A stretch of 64,000 nucleotides of DNA from Fremontodendron californicum (lineage: Eukaryota; Streptophyta; Magnoliopsida; Malvales; Malvaceae). The translations under genes and the position numbers were made by a program. The stretch lies in assembly GCA_030761205.1 (NCBI GenBank), contig JAULJL010000029.1:2425501-2489500 (forward strand). Reading direction: 5' to 3'. This document shows, one piece after another, positions 46,506 through 58,795 of the stretch. The notes beneath the pieces are model-generated. The model searched no databases, was not told where the DNA came from, and saw only the letters and a list, made by a program, of their open reading frames with translations. Every line of letters starts with the position of its first letter. Position 1 is the first letter of the stretch.

Positions 46506-46737
46506 TTCAATTCTTGCGAAGTCAAATTCGTTACTTTAAGAAAGGTCGAGCCTCGGTATGATTAGTCAAGTGGCGATATCTGAAGAATCTGATAAGGAAT
46601 TTCAAAACTAAACGAGAAAGAGATGGGGATATCCAGAATGAGTCTTCACTTTCGTAAGACTAAGGTTGTAAGTGAGATGATGATCTAAGTTGTGTTCAAA
46701 CTCATTGTCAAAAATTCGAAGTTCGTTTTTAAATTTC

Positions 46738-47925
46738 AAAGTGGTAGAGCCTCTGATGAGAGGAGCAATTTATTTTTCCAAGTGGTAGAGCCTCTGATGA
46801 GAGGAGCAATTTATTTTTCCAAGTGATAGAGCCTCTGATTAGAGGAGCAATTTATTTTTTCAAGTGATAGAGCCTCTGATTAGAGGAGCAATTTATTTTT
46901 CCAAGTGATAGAGCCTCTGATTAGAGGAGCAATTTATTTTTCCAAGTGATGGAGCCTCTGATGAGAGGAGCAATTTATTTTCCAAGTGATAGAGCCTCTG
47001 ATGAGAGGAGCAATTTATTTTCCAAGTAATAGAGCCTCTGATTAGAGGAGCAATTTATTTTTCCAAGTGATGGAGCCTCTGATGAGAGGAGCAATTTATT
47101 TTCCAAGTGATAGAGACTCTGATTAGAGGAGCAATTCATTTTCCAAGTGATAGAGCCTCTGATTAGAGAAGCAATTTATTTTTCTAAGTGATAGAGCCTC
47201 TGATGAGAGGAGCAATTTATTTTCCAAGTGGTAGAGCCTCTGATGAGAGGAGCAATTTATTTTTCCAAGTGATAGAGCCTCTGATGAGAGGAGCAATTTA
47301 TTTTTCCAAGGGATAGAGCCTCTGATTAGAGGAGCAATTTATTTTTTCAAGTGATAGAGCCTCTGATTAGAGGAGCAATTTATTTTTCCAAGTGATAGAG
47401 CCTCTGATTAGAGGAGCAATTTATTTTTCCAAGTGATAGAGCCTCTGATTAGAGGAGCAATTTATTTTTCCAAGTGATGGAGCCTCTGATGAGAGGAGCA
47501 ATTTATTTTCTAAGTGATAGAGCCTCTGATGAGAGGAGCAATTTATTTTCCAAGTGATAGAGCCTCTGATTTGAGGAGCAATTTATTTTTCCAAGTGATG
47601 GAGCCTCTGATGAGAGGAGCAATTTATTTTGCAAGTGATAGAGCCTCTGATGAGAGGAGCAATTTATTTTCCAAGTGATAGAGCCTCTTATGAGAGGAGC
47701 AATTTATTTTCCAAGTGATAGAGCCTCTGATGAGAGGAGCAATTTATTTTCCAAGTGATAGAGCCTCTGATAAGAGGAGCAATTTATTTTCCAAGTGATA
47801 GAGCCTCTGATGAGAGGAGCAATTTACTTTACAAGTGGTAGAGCCTCTGATGAGAGGAGCAATTTATTTTCGAAGTGATAGAGCCTCTGATGAGAGGAGC
47901 GATTTATTTTCCAGTTGATAAGAAC
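46738..47925 (+). repeat. 40-bp tandem array, about 29 units, each with a potential hairpin
   Basis: The unit is built on AGAGCCTCTGATGAGAGGAG then CAATTTATTTTCCAAGTGAT. CCTCT and AGAGG can pair across a 4-base loop (GATG or GATT). The loop varies more than the stem, though some units have single stem changes (for example ACTCT at 47113). It occupies the same place, just before the polypurine tract, as the 72-bp array of element 1. Confidence 0.93.
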
Positions 47926-48022
47926 CTCCGATGGAGAGAACCCTTTTAGAACAAGCGCGTGCATAATTCCAAACAAAAACGTTGCTCGCGTCTTTGCCCT
48001 ATTCCTGATTCTCAGCAATGTG

Positions 48023-48036
48023 CATAGAGGGGTAGC
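48023..48036 (+). other. Polypurine tract of element 2
   Basis: CATAGAGGGGTAGC directly before the 3' LTR. Confidence 0.8.
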
Positions 48037-50935
48037 TGTAGCAACGGTTTTTAGCCTGGGTCGGATTCGAATCCGACCCGGGCCATTTGCAACAGGGCCT
48101 GCTATTTAGCAGGCCCAATCCGCAGACCCAATGCCCAAACCCAGAACCAAACCTAACCCAAGCAACAGGCCTAATTTTCGGGCCCAATTGATGGGCCTGC
48201 CCACTGGCCTATTTCCCTAACCCTAGCCCAAGCCAAACCCTAGCAACCCCCAAACCCACTGGCCCCTATCCCTGCCCCCAAACCCTAGCCCCTGCAGATC
48301 CCCTCCCTCACCAGCCAAACAAAACCCTAACCCTAGGAACCCCTGACACCAGCAGACAGCCACCCTTGCCCCTGCCGTACACGCCACCCCTTACCCACTG
48401 CTATCACCACCCTAGAAACCCAACCCACACTCAACCTCCCCCAAACACTCAACCCCACCATAAAAACCCCCCAGATCGGACCCCAAAGGGGAGGTTTTTT
48501 CCCCCACCACAAAAAAAAAACCCTCTCTCAACCCCGACCCCGAACCGACCCCCGAAACAGATAGGACCACCCTACCAAAAAAAGATCCAGAGATCTGGAC
48601 CCCCCCTCCGAAACAAAAACCCGAAAAAAAAACCAAAAATCAACCCCCCACAGAAACAACAGCAATCAAAAAAAGCCCTGCAAAAAAAAAAAACCACAAA
48701 CCATCACCAAAAAAAAAAAAACAAGAACACCCCAAAAAAAAAAGCGTAAGGTCTTAAAACCTAGATCTAGGGATTTCAGTTCGGATTCGGGCAAAACAAA
48801 GCCCGAATCTGAGAAGAGGATGTCGAAACCCCTCGGGTGTGAGATTTTGGAGGAAATGACCGGCGACGAGGTACGACGGCCAGCGCGGTGGCCGGCCGCC
48901 GGTTTCTGGGTTTGGGGGAAGAACAGGGAGAGAAAAGAGGGAGGAAAGAGAGAGAGAAAGGAAAGATCAGAAATGAAAAAAAAGGGGCTTTTATAGCCTC
49001 TGGAGCGGGTCGCGCAGACCCGCGGGTCGACGCGCGGGTCAGCGCGACCCGCGCACCCGACCCGCTCCCTGGAGCGGGTCGCGCTGACCCGCGCGTCGAC
49101 CCGCGGGTCGACCCGGGGCCCGCGCACCTGACCCTGGATTTTTTTTTAAAAAAAAAATAGAATAGGCCCTGGGCCCAGCAGCCCAGGCCTGATTCTGGTC
49201 CAAGGGAGAAAAAAAATATAGGCCCTAGGCCCAGCAGCCCAGGCCTGATTTGGGCCAGAAAAAAAATAATAATAAATTAAAAAATAATAATAAATAATAA
49301 TTAAAATTAATTTTTTAAAAAAAAAAAGGGAAAATAAAAAATAATAGAAAAAGAGAAAAAAAATAGAAAAAAAATAAGTAAAATAAAACAATACAAAAAA
49401 ATAATAATAATGATACAAAAAAAATTAGAAAATATTAAAAGAAGAAAAGAATAAATAATAATGACTCAAAAAAAAAAAAAACAAAAATTAGAAAAAACAA
49501 AAAAAAAAGAAAAAAATTAAAAAGAAAAATTCACGATTATCGGTTTTGACGTTTTGATTTTTTTGGATTTTCGACATTTTTCAGGTGGTCGAGAAAGAAC
49601 AAAGAATTTTACGAAGATCAAGTTCGGCATTCTAAATTTCGGATTCTCGACATTTTTCAAGTATGATTTTAATTTCCTTATTTATTTTTATTTATATTAC
49701 TATTTTTATTTATTTATTCTTGTTCAGCATTCGACATATTTTTATTGTTCTGTTTCGATTAAAAATTATAAAACAATAAATCTTCCAATAATTACATGTC
49801 TTTTAAATTATTTTCGGTAAATAAAATTCTCTAAAAACGGATTTTTTTTCTCGGGATGGTCGGAGCATCAATCGTTCTTTGAAATGGTCCGAGTAAGAAT
49901 AATAATCGAAATACTATCGAAAATATCGGAGTGATTCGAGAATTATTCTTACATAGATAATTTCTTTTATTTCGAAAATAATTATTAAAAGCATTTTAAT
50001 TTACTTTTCAAAAAAGAAAAAAGGTTTTAAGAAACGTGAATTACCGACGACGAAATTCGAATGATGTCACGGTAGTGATTCCTAAGATATCTTGAGGTGA
50101 GAGAATTTTGTTAAATATCACCACGAGTGGTGGGAGTATTTAGCGATATGCTCAATACAAAAATTCATTTAAAAAATGGAAATAATAAAAAATTGAATAA
50201 ATAGTGAATGTTTATGCGCTCGATATTTTGCCATGCTCATTTTTTTTTATTTTATGATTCATATATTTGATCGTATAATTAGGTATTCAATCATAAGTCT
50301 TATATGCTGAGTCGTGTACATCCGATATTTAAATATTCGCATCATACGCATTTAAATAAAAAATGGATGTAAATTGCCGACGACGGAATTCGAAGGATAT
50401 CACGGTTGTGATTCCTAAGATATCTCGAGGTGAGAAGATCTCGTTAAATACCACCAAGAGTGTTGGGAATATTTAATGAGTATTTTCGATAACAAATTTA
50501 TGTTCACTTTCGTTTTAAAAAAAATAATAATAATAACAGTTCCAAAAATTCGAAAAATAATAAACATGTTTTTTTTTTTAAAAATAAAATAAAATAAAAT
50601 AAAAATAAAAGAGAATTGTTTTTAAATAGTGATGTCAAGTCCATTAAATCGAGATTTAAGATAACACGTGATTAAATGGTACCGTTTTCTAAACGGGCGT
50701 TGCGGGGGTGCTAATCATTTCCCGCACGTAACCGACTCCCGAACCCAATTATGTTTTACTCTCTGGTTCAAAGCGCGGACTTCGAAATTGGTTTTACAAA
50801 ATATTTTAATTAATTTTAAAATATTTTACTAAAATCGGTTTTAATAGGTGGCCAATCACACCTAGCAAAAAAGATTGGTGGCGACTCCATTTTGTGTTTT
50901 CAAATTCTTCTAGCGGTCGAAAAACCGTTATGACA
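48037..50935 (+). repeat. 3' LTR of element 2 (2899 bp)
   Basis: Matches the 5' LTR throughout. The main length differences are A-run slippage and a larger CpG-rich tract (49005-49130) built from GCGGGTCGACCCG-like words. Confidence 0.92.
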
Positions 50936-50940
50936 ATAAA

Positions 50941-51115
50941 AATAATATTTTTATTTACATTTAATTATAAAAATATATTAATATTAATATAATATATTTT
51001 AAATAGTAAAATGAACTTTCATACTCGAACTGGCCCAAGCTGGGTCTGAGCAAGCAAAAAAATTTTGTTTGAACTTGGGCCCGTCCCGGCTTGACCCATG
51101 GACACTTTTGTTAAC
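50941..51115. repeat. Right half of the CCCGG-rich repeat split by element 2
   Basis: An AT-rich stretch followed by GGCCCAAGCTGGGTC, GGGCCCGTCCCGGCTTGAC and CCATGGACAC. See 37077-37387. Confidence 0.5.
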
Positions 51116-52656
51116 CATTTAAGGCTACTTTAATTTTCAAACGATTAGATTTGTGTTGCTTGGATCTTAAATTAATACTAAACAATTATATTTCACCATG
51201 GATGAAAAAAATTTAAAACAACTCTAATAGTTTGAGAAAAAAAAAAAAAAAAACAATTCCAACATTTTGGATTTGACTAAATGAAGTTATTTTCGAATAA
51301 AAATTAGATAAAAAATAGTGTTGACGAGATTAATATATTTTAAAAACATATAAATATTTGGCTTAACAAAACAACTCTCAAATTCAAACCTTCAATTTTT
51401 TTTTTTATTATTAATGCAAACATAATATTTTTTTTTAATTATTTAACTTTTTTGTAATTCTCCACCGTTCTCATTTTAAATGTTCTCCCTGTAATAGCCA
51501 CCAATTCCCTTAAGCATTTTTTAACAGTTAAAGTTATGTTCTTTTGTTCAAAGATTATTTCTTTATTTCTTTTGATTGATTGTCCTTTGAATTTTAAGTC
51601 ATGGGTGTACCAAATCTTGGATTTCTATGAATGTTTTGTTGTGTTTGTCTCTGTTGGTTCATGAGTTTTTTAATGTGTTTTTCTGGATATGTTTGGTATT
51701 GACATAGATATTAGCTTCGGGTACTACGATTTTTTTTCTTCCTCTCTCCATTTTGTTAGTTTTCTCCGCCCCTCTCTCCAGACTCTGCCTTCTCCTCTAT
51801 CCCAATCCTTCCATGCTATTTTTTAATTCAATTTAGAATCGGCAAACACCCTATAATACCCTTAACGATGAAAAAAATTCCTTCTACGTCCTTTTTGGAT
51901 AACTGTCAAATATAGTTGGGATCCTTTTAATCTATAGGTATAGATGTATTGATATATATAACGGTCATTAAAGCCATTACCGTAAGTGAATCTTTGACTT
52001 TTTATGCGTATCTACTTGTTACGATATATATGTTGTACTGTACTATTTATGTGGGATACAATGATTATGTGAGATTCAAATATGTGATAGTTTCTGGGTA
52101 TTTTGGTATTCACCATATGAATACCTTCGTCCTTATGTGTATATTTTAGGTTATAATTATATGATGTCGAGAAATCAAATATGTCTATTACTATTGAAAT
52201 AATTGCTATTATTATTTAATTTGATAGCTATAGTATGTATAATTTGTTGGTCACCAAAGTGGGCAAATTAGAAAGTTTTCATAGATGTCAAATTAAATAA
52301 AAGTCAATTACTCATGATTACGTGATGTTATAAAGAAGATGAGATTATGGTATATATATATATATATATATATACTTTGTAATGAGAAAAATGCAATTCT
52401 TTGATTATAAAATATTTAAGGATCGTCCAAAGGTTGATTGGTTAATTTTATAATCATGAACATGATTGTGGTTAATTCATATGCTTGATTTGATATAATT
52501 AGCATATCAAAAGATAGCAAGCATGTCTAATGGGAGTATATATAATTGCCAGTTATGTGAAATCAACATCGAACATCACTTATGTTTATTGTTGTACATT
52601 GTTGGACCACCCAAAGGAGAACTTCAATGTAAATTTAATGTTTAAGTGAATTCTAT
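51116..52656. other. Gene-free stretch
   Basis: AT-rich, with poly-A and poly-T runs and a TA microsatellite near 52352-52373. I see no protein homology and no bounded element. Confidence 0.5.
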
Positions 52657-52948
52657 TTGAATGTGTATTATGTGTTTAAGTTACAACTCAAAGCATTAAT
52701 GTATGAGCATTATATGTATTTTGCAACATCAGTTTCTGTTTCTCTTTATTCGCAACCTTCATCTATTATGAAGTTCAATGGACTTAATTTTTTTAAATGG
52801 TGTGAACAAGTCCAATTTCATCTATGTATTCTGGATCTTAACCTAAGTTATAAGCCTACTGTTATTACTGATTCTAGTAGTACTGAACAAAGTTTTTTTC
52901 GTAAGGCTTGAGAAAGATCAAGCCAACTGAGCTTAATGTTCATGCTGA
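52657..52948 (+). pseudogene. Ty1/copia gag N-terminal fragment
   Basis: The frame SSIMKFNGLNFFKWCEQVQF is the typical start of a plant copia gag (K-F-x-G-x-N-F/Y-x-x-W). Further on come DSSSTEQSFFRKA, a stop at 52909, and ERSSQLSLMFM. The match breaks at about 52948, exactly where a copia LTR on the other strand appears to begin, so this fragment is the host of that insertion. Confidence 0.75.
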
Positions 52949-53455
52949 TGATTATCACGTTAATAATCTACAAACAATAAAATGCAGAATTAAATAACTT
53001 ACAGGATTGTTCGATGATGAACTCGGTTTTGATTTACTGGTCGGAGATAAGATCACGTAATCGAAAATTGTCTGTTCGCCATAGCATTAAATTCTTCGAG
53101 ATTGTAGAGATACCGAGTATTGTTTCAATTCTTGTTTGAGAGAAAACTAATTTCTCTTATTCTTTTGTTTTGACCGAATGCATCACCTTAGAAAAGAAGT
53201 TGCTCTTTCTTTTCATCTTATTTTCTTGTCCACGGCCAAATGAAGAATTGATTCTTTTTATAATCGAATGATTTTTTATTAATTCATTCTTCTCCCTTTT
53301 TTATATTCACAGCCGAATGAAGAGTATTTTATGAAAGGAAGTTACTCTTCCTTTAAAAGTTTCTAACTCCCCTATGGAAGTTTTCATTTCTTTTAACTTC
53401 TCAAGGGGAAGTTAAATGTTGGAACGGTGTGCCCTTATGGGCGCCATTTCCAACA
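52949..53455 (-). repeat. 3' LTR of a minus-strand Ty1/copia element
   Basis: On the minus strand it begins TGTTGGAAATGGCGCCC immediately after a purine-rich AGTGGGAGA tract (+ strand 53456-53466), the usual copia tract and LTR start. It ends AACGTGATAATCA where the gag fragment stops. The size (about 507 bp) and the TG...CA ends fit. The left boundary is inferred from the loss of gag homology. The matching 5' LTR would lie beyond the window. Confidence 0.6.
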
Positions 53456-54576
53456 TCTCCCACTCGCACATAATGGGCACAATACTCTTATAATCAATTT
53501 CAAGAAACTGATATCTCTTCTCTCTACAAAGTTCATACAAGAAAATAAGTCGTGCGACCAGCATACTTCATAATCTTGAGAGCTGGCTGCTATACAACTG
53601 TTATGTATATATAGCAGCTCTATTGTTTAAGTAGGGAAAGTATGCAGCACCCCAGATCCATTTAGTCACATTTCAAGTTTCCTATGATCTCTATATATCA
53701 ATGATATAATAAACTTTTCATTCACAATTGTGTTTACCATTTAAAACACAATTGGTCGACCGGTGAATACAATCGAATGAGACACTAAAATGATCTTTCC
53801 TTTTCCTCGAATCTTTCCATTCCAATTCAACTACTCTCTAGAAATGTTCCATTAGATCGAATCATTCATGACCATTGGCAACACTCTAAGATAGCTAACA
53901 TTGAATTGAAACTTTAAGAAACAGTCAAAGGTCATAAAGGTACTAACTCGAGATCCCTGGTTGATCTCATGAGTCTCACACAACTTAGAAGCAAAGATGA
54001 ATTCTTCTGTTACCCATATTGGTCGAATAATGCACATGTGGTATGAAACACATGCTACGATATTACTCTTCTTTTCCCTTGGAGCTTATGTCTTTATCAT
54101 AATATTAATGCCGTACAGGTGATAGTTCAGATACATTCAGTATCTAACTTGAGTCCACAACTCCACTTTCTCAATAAATTCAATAACAGGACTTTCACCT
54201 GGCATACATAGACAGATAAAGTGAATTATGGGACCATTCACTTTTGGTCATAAACTCATTACTATATGACCTCATCTTGAACTATTATCAAGGCGATTTC
54301 GTTTTAAGCTCGTGCTCTCATAAAACTCATAGTTTTAAAGCTTAAAACTAATCTCATCTCTACCGACACAAAGCCTTAGAGGTGATTGCCTGTTTGAGAA
54401 GGCCAATCATCTGTTCGACATACCTTTAGTCTCATATATTTACTTAACATATATATACATGTGTGTATGCTTTCATAAAATAAAGTACTAAACTTTAGTA
54501 TGCATTAATTATTGTCAACAATAATCATAAATGGGAAAGAACAAGTTGTTTAACTTGAACAACTTAGCAAAGTACA
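53456..54576 (-). other. 3' non-coding part of the minus-strand copia element
   Basis: Between the end of pol and the polypurine tract. No protein is readable here. Confidence 0.5.
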
Positions 54577-55792
54577 TTAAATCCTACGCAATCCTAGAGA
54601 TCTAACATGTACATTATACACATCTCTAGGAACCGATTTTGTAAACCAATATACAATGATCTTATGCGTAGATATGTACTGCATGTTGACTTCTTTATAC
54701 GCAATCATGTCTATCACAAAATTATACTGGTATCTATGTGTTTGGTCCTTGAATGATATTTGAGATTTCGTGAATACTATTGCAACTTGACTATTTCAAT
54801 TCACCAACATTGAGTTTGATACATCTTTATTAAATCCCAAATGATTCAAAAATCTCTTAAATCAAACACCTTCTTGCACCATCGTTGAAAATGCCATAAA
54901 TTCAGTTTACATAATGGACAATGCTATTCAAGTTTGTTTCTTACTACTTCAGGAGATCACTCCTTTATTAAGTAAGAAAACATATCCGGAGGTAGATTTC
55001 CTCTCATCTAAATGTCCTCCCTAATCGGCGTCTGTATACCCGATTAGATGCAGATCACTTCTTGATAGCATAACGAATAGTCCATAGTGCCTTTTAGATA
55101 CCTCAATATCCTTTTTAATTAATTTCCAATGGGGTTGACCTGGATTCAATTGATATCGATTTACGAGTCCAACCACGTAACAGATATCCAGCCTTGTGCA
55201 ATTATAGCATACATAAGGCTTCCAACAGCACTGGAATAAGAAACTCTTATTATTTGTTCCTTTTCTTATAGAGTCTCAGGACACATTCTTTTACTCAGGC
55301 TTTAGCCTTTTTTAATAGGAGTATCAATTGGCTTGTAGTCTTGCATTTTGAATCGTTTAAAGAACTTTCTTAATATACGACTCTTGTGAAAGAATAAGTA
55401 ATTTCTTAGAACGATCTTGAGTGATTCTTCACCTTAATAATGTAAGTTGCTTCACTCACGTCCATCTCAAAATTTGAGGACAACCAATTTTTCACCATAA
55501 TGATATACTCTTTATCATTTTCAGCCAACCGTATATCATCCACATAAAGTGACAAGATTACAAACTTGTATTTGGTTCTTTTGACATACACACAGTGGTC
55601 CTCATCAGTCATGATACAATCATACGAAACGATTGCTTGATGAAATCAAATATACCACTGTTTGGAAGATTGCTTAAGACCATAAATTGATCTTAATAAC
55701 TTGCACACTTTGTGCTCTTCACCTTTGTCAGTGAAATCTATTGGTTGTTTCATGTAGATTTCCTCTTCCAGTTTTCCGTTTAGAAAGACAGT
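54577..55792 (-). pseudogene. Ty1/copia pol fragment (reverse transcriptase and RNase H), broken
   Basis: Reads on the minus strand from 55792 down. The reverse-transcriptase fingers/palm (TVFLNGKLEEEIYMKQPIDF, VCKLLRSIYGLKQSSKQW) is followed by the catalytic region FVILSLYVDDI (the YVDD site) near 55550, then the connection (CYVVGLVNRYQ, GQPHWKLIK near 55150), RNase H debris (GYTDAD near 55030) and the conserved end SVPRDVYNVHVRSLGLRR with TAA at 54577. Several stops and frameshifts. The upstream half of pol is missing because the chromovirus inserted at 55793, within the T-x-FLNG motif. Confidence 0.88.
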
Positions 55793-58732
55793 TGTCACAC
55801 CCCAAATTTAGGGCATGTGACCGGCCAGAGACAAGGTATGCCCCTGTCTTCGAAGCCTGAGTATACTCATTAAACCAAATCAAACAAAATTTTGGCATAA
55901 TCTCGTCCTACATGGGGGTTTGTCGCTCAATCATCAACATTCACAATGTAATAATTCATCAACACATGACATCTCGGTTTGGACACCTCCGATAGGGAGT
56001 AACCGAAATGCCCCACAGCAGACTCAACCTTTATGACATCTTATATACAAACATACATTTATATTATATCATAACAAAATGAACATCACCATCTCATACC
56101 AGGCCTCTAAGACCGATACATGTCATACATCACTTAATTACATCTGTTTACAAAATATACAATACATATTCAACATACACAAAATGCAGAGGACCCATGA
56201 TACCCTAGTGACTGCAAAAATGTACTCCACCATCGCCACTACTTACCACGCCCTAGGTCAATCCGCTCACCACAAGTATGTGAGCAGCTAGCTCTCCGAA
56301 ATCTGGGAAGAGCTGGATCTATTAGAATCTAAAAAAATGAAAATAAATGAAGTGAGTCGAAAAACTCAGTGAGCATAAGGTAACCAGGAAGAGTACTTGG
56401 AAATTTTGTGCTTCCTTTTTTAACCATTAAAGCATAAACATGACAAATCAAGTATGACTAATTAACCGAAAAGTAATATTTAAAAATTGTTTCGGGACTT
56501 ATAACAATTATTTGTCCCATATAAAGTCTTCTATGCTGAGTGCTGAATATAAATAGGCCATTGGCCAGCCTAAATCGGTAGCCAAAAATATTTAACAATC
56601 GATTTTACGTATATACCTCCACAATTATTAATTAAGAATTTCTCATGTCTATATCATCAAAACATCCCAGACTTATACCAGTCCGTAATATTTGTCATCC
56701 TGGACTATCTTGTCCATATCATCCCGGACTATCTTGTCCATATCATCCCGGACTCATCTTGTCCGTACAACAATAGCATCCCGGATTTCACCTTGTCCGT
56801 ACAATAATAGCATCTCAGACATCACCCTTTCCGTATAATAATAGCATCCCGAACGTCACCTTGTCCGTAAAAAATAGCATCCCGGACACCACCTTGTCCG
56901 GAAAATAATAGCATGATATATTAATTCTCTTATATCATGGAGTAATATATATATATATTATGCTAGGAAACAATCTCTACACTAACATATTTCTACTTAT
57001 GTTTTTCAAAGCATTACAGTTTCACTTAGATTTTTTATCAAACAACTTATTTGCATAACATTTTAATCTAGAATATCTAACTATCCTTAAATACTCAACC
57101 ATCCTATACAATATCATTCATTATTATTATTCAACTCCACAACACTTACCTCATGTAACCATATTAACACCACACTTACGCCTTTGATCCGCGTAAGGTT
57201 TGAAACTTATCATTTTCGTAATCCGAGCAATCGTTCGTGTTTCAATATCCATATCAATCAACAATGCATATAAAACAACAACTACCTCCTAGATTAACCT
57301 AAATACTCACTGTGTTAGTCCGAGTGTTAAAGCGGCACTTTCGTGGCTTTGTCGCGATCCCGGGCGAACTCTGCAATATGAGTACCTATGACATCATCAG
57401 GATATTTTGTGAGTATTTCTCAACTACGGAACACTCAAATTCTAACAATTTATTCTAGTTAGCTGCTATTCAAAATTTTCCAACTTAAGAATTTTTACAA
57501 ATAAATTCCTACACTTAGCTCGAGTCAAAATTCGGAGCAACAATCAACTGAAAAGTTGCTCACACAATAACAACGAAACTAACGGTGGCCTCGGACAACC
57601 AAGGAAGGTGGCGACACCACCTCATGGGCAAGCTAGTGTTTTAGCCAATCTTGTTTTAGCCTCTAAATTTTGATTCAAAGCTATCCGATACTAATTTACG
57701 GTTTAAGGAGGCGGAGGATCACCTCCCATAAAGGAAAAAGTGGCGACAACATGGTGGTTCACCACCACCAATTTTCAGCCAAAATGATTTCTCATAGATA
57801 GAGACAAATTCTTCAAAATCTAATATCAAAATTAAGCTTATAACATGAAATTACCTACGGGTTAGTGAAATCCTTGCAAAATTTGGTGATTTCCCTTGAA
57901 ATTTGGAGGAGAGAGAAAGCTTCAGTAAGCTTTAATGAAGTTTTTTGTGAGAAAATGCCTAAGGCATAAAGAGTAAGAAGAAGACGCGATGTCTTCTTAT
58001 TTTGGCTGAAATTTTATGGGAAATTATCCCATGTTCTTAATCTTGCCTAAGCTTGGTCAAAAGAGTTGACCCACTTTGACTTTTTGCACATGCCTTACAG
58101 AACGTGATTTCGTGATTTTGTTTTTCATTTTTTTCTCAGCATATTCATGTTTCTTGGGTGTTAAAACACCTATCCATGTGTTTGGATCGATAACAAGAAT
58201 TTTTGAACCACGTTTTTTCAGAAAAGTACGACAACGTCACAATTTTCCAATTTTACCGATTCTAGTCTCAAATTATTATTATTATTATTATTTTGGTTCT
58301 AATGCCAAATATTATATCCGAATGTCATATTAACATATTATATAGTCAAAAAGTCCATTTATACCATTTCTCAGACTAAAAATGAAAAGAGGTGTAAAAT
58401 GACCAAAATACCCCTAATGCATATTTTTTTGAATTTGATGCCGATTGTTGTTCTGATATTAGGTATGGGTTCTATATCTTATATTATCATCATATCCACT
58501 CAATTTATCATATTTTATGAACTTTTCCCTTCCCGATTTTAATCTGAATTTTTAAACTACTTTAGGGTCAAATCGCTTAACCACCCGATTTAACCTCTAA
58601 TTTTATAATCTATCATACAACATGTATACCACATGATAGCCCGTCCTACATAGTGGCTTTTACATGTGTAGTTCTGAGCCATTAGAATGTTATAGGAGAC
58701 CCGAGTTATCTCTGGCTTACGAGAGTCTCACA
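55793..58732 (-). repeat. 3' LTR of the chromovirus (2940 bp)
   Basis: The stretch from 55793 onward matches 63785-64000 nearly base for base. A tandem array at 56661-56914, an AAT microsatellite at 58274-58291 and the polypurine tract next to 58733 are its landmarks. Frames inside it do not resemble proteins. Confidence 0.9.
56661..56914 (-). repeat. Tandem array in the chromovirus LTR, about 9 units of 23-37 bp
   Basis: Units run CATCCCGGAC, a short loop, then GTCCG and an A/T spacer. CGGAC and GTCCG can pair. One unit has TGGAC / GTCCA, a paired change; several have single changes. Confidence 0.8.
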
Positions 58733-58745
58733 ATTCTCCCCCTTA
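58733..58745 (-). other. Polypurine tract of the chromovirus
   Basis: Read on the minus strand, TTAAGGGGGAGAAT directly precedes the LTR start TGTGAGAC. Confidence 0.8.
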
Positions 58746-58795
58746 ATAAAATTCGTCCTCGAATTTTACATAAAATTAACCTATACAGAATTACC

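Larger units (their letters stand above)
37388..50935 (+). mobile_element. LTR element 2: gag-only Tat/Ogre-like Ty3/gypsy element
   Basis: 13.5 kb. LTRs lie at 37388-40251 and 48037-50935, flanked by a perfect 5-bp duplication ATAAA (37383-37387 and 50936-50940). The right LTR begins TGTAGCAACGG, while the left now reads TATAGCAACGG. Both end TTATGACA. It has a primer site at 40255, a polypurine tract at 48023-48036, an almost full-length but broken gag, and no pol. This matches the plan of plant gag-only (TR-GAG-type) derivatives, which would need polymerase and integrase from another element. Confidence 0.93.

Noticed and set aside
46738..47925. CRISPR-like look of 40-bp repeats
   Set aside because: Units are contiguous with no unique spacers, the array is inside an LTR element and the sequence is plant.
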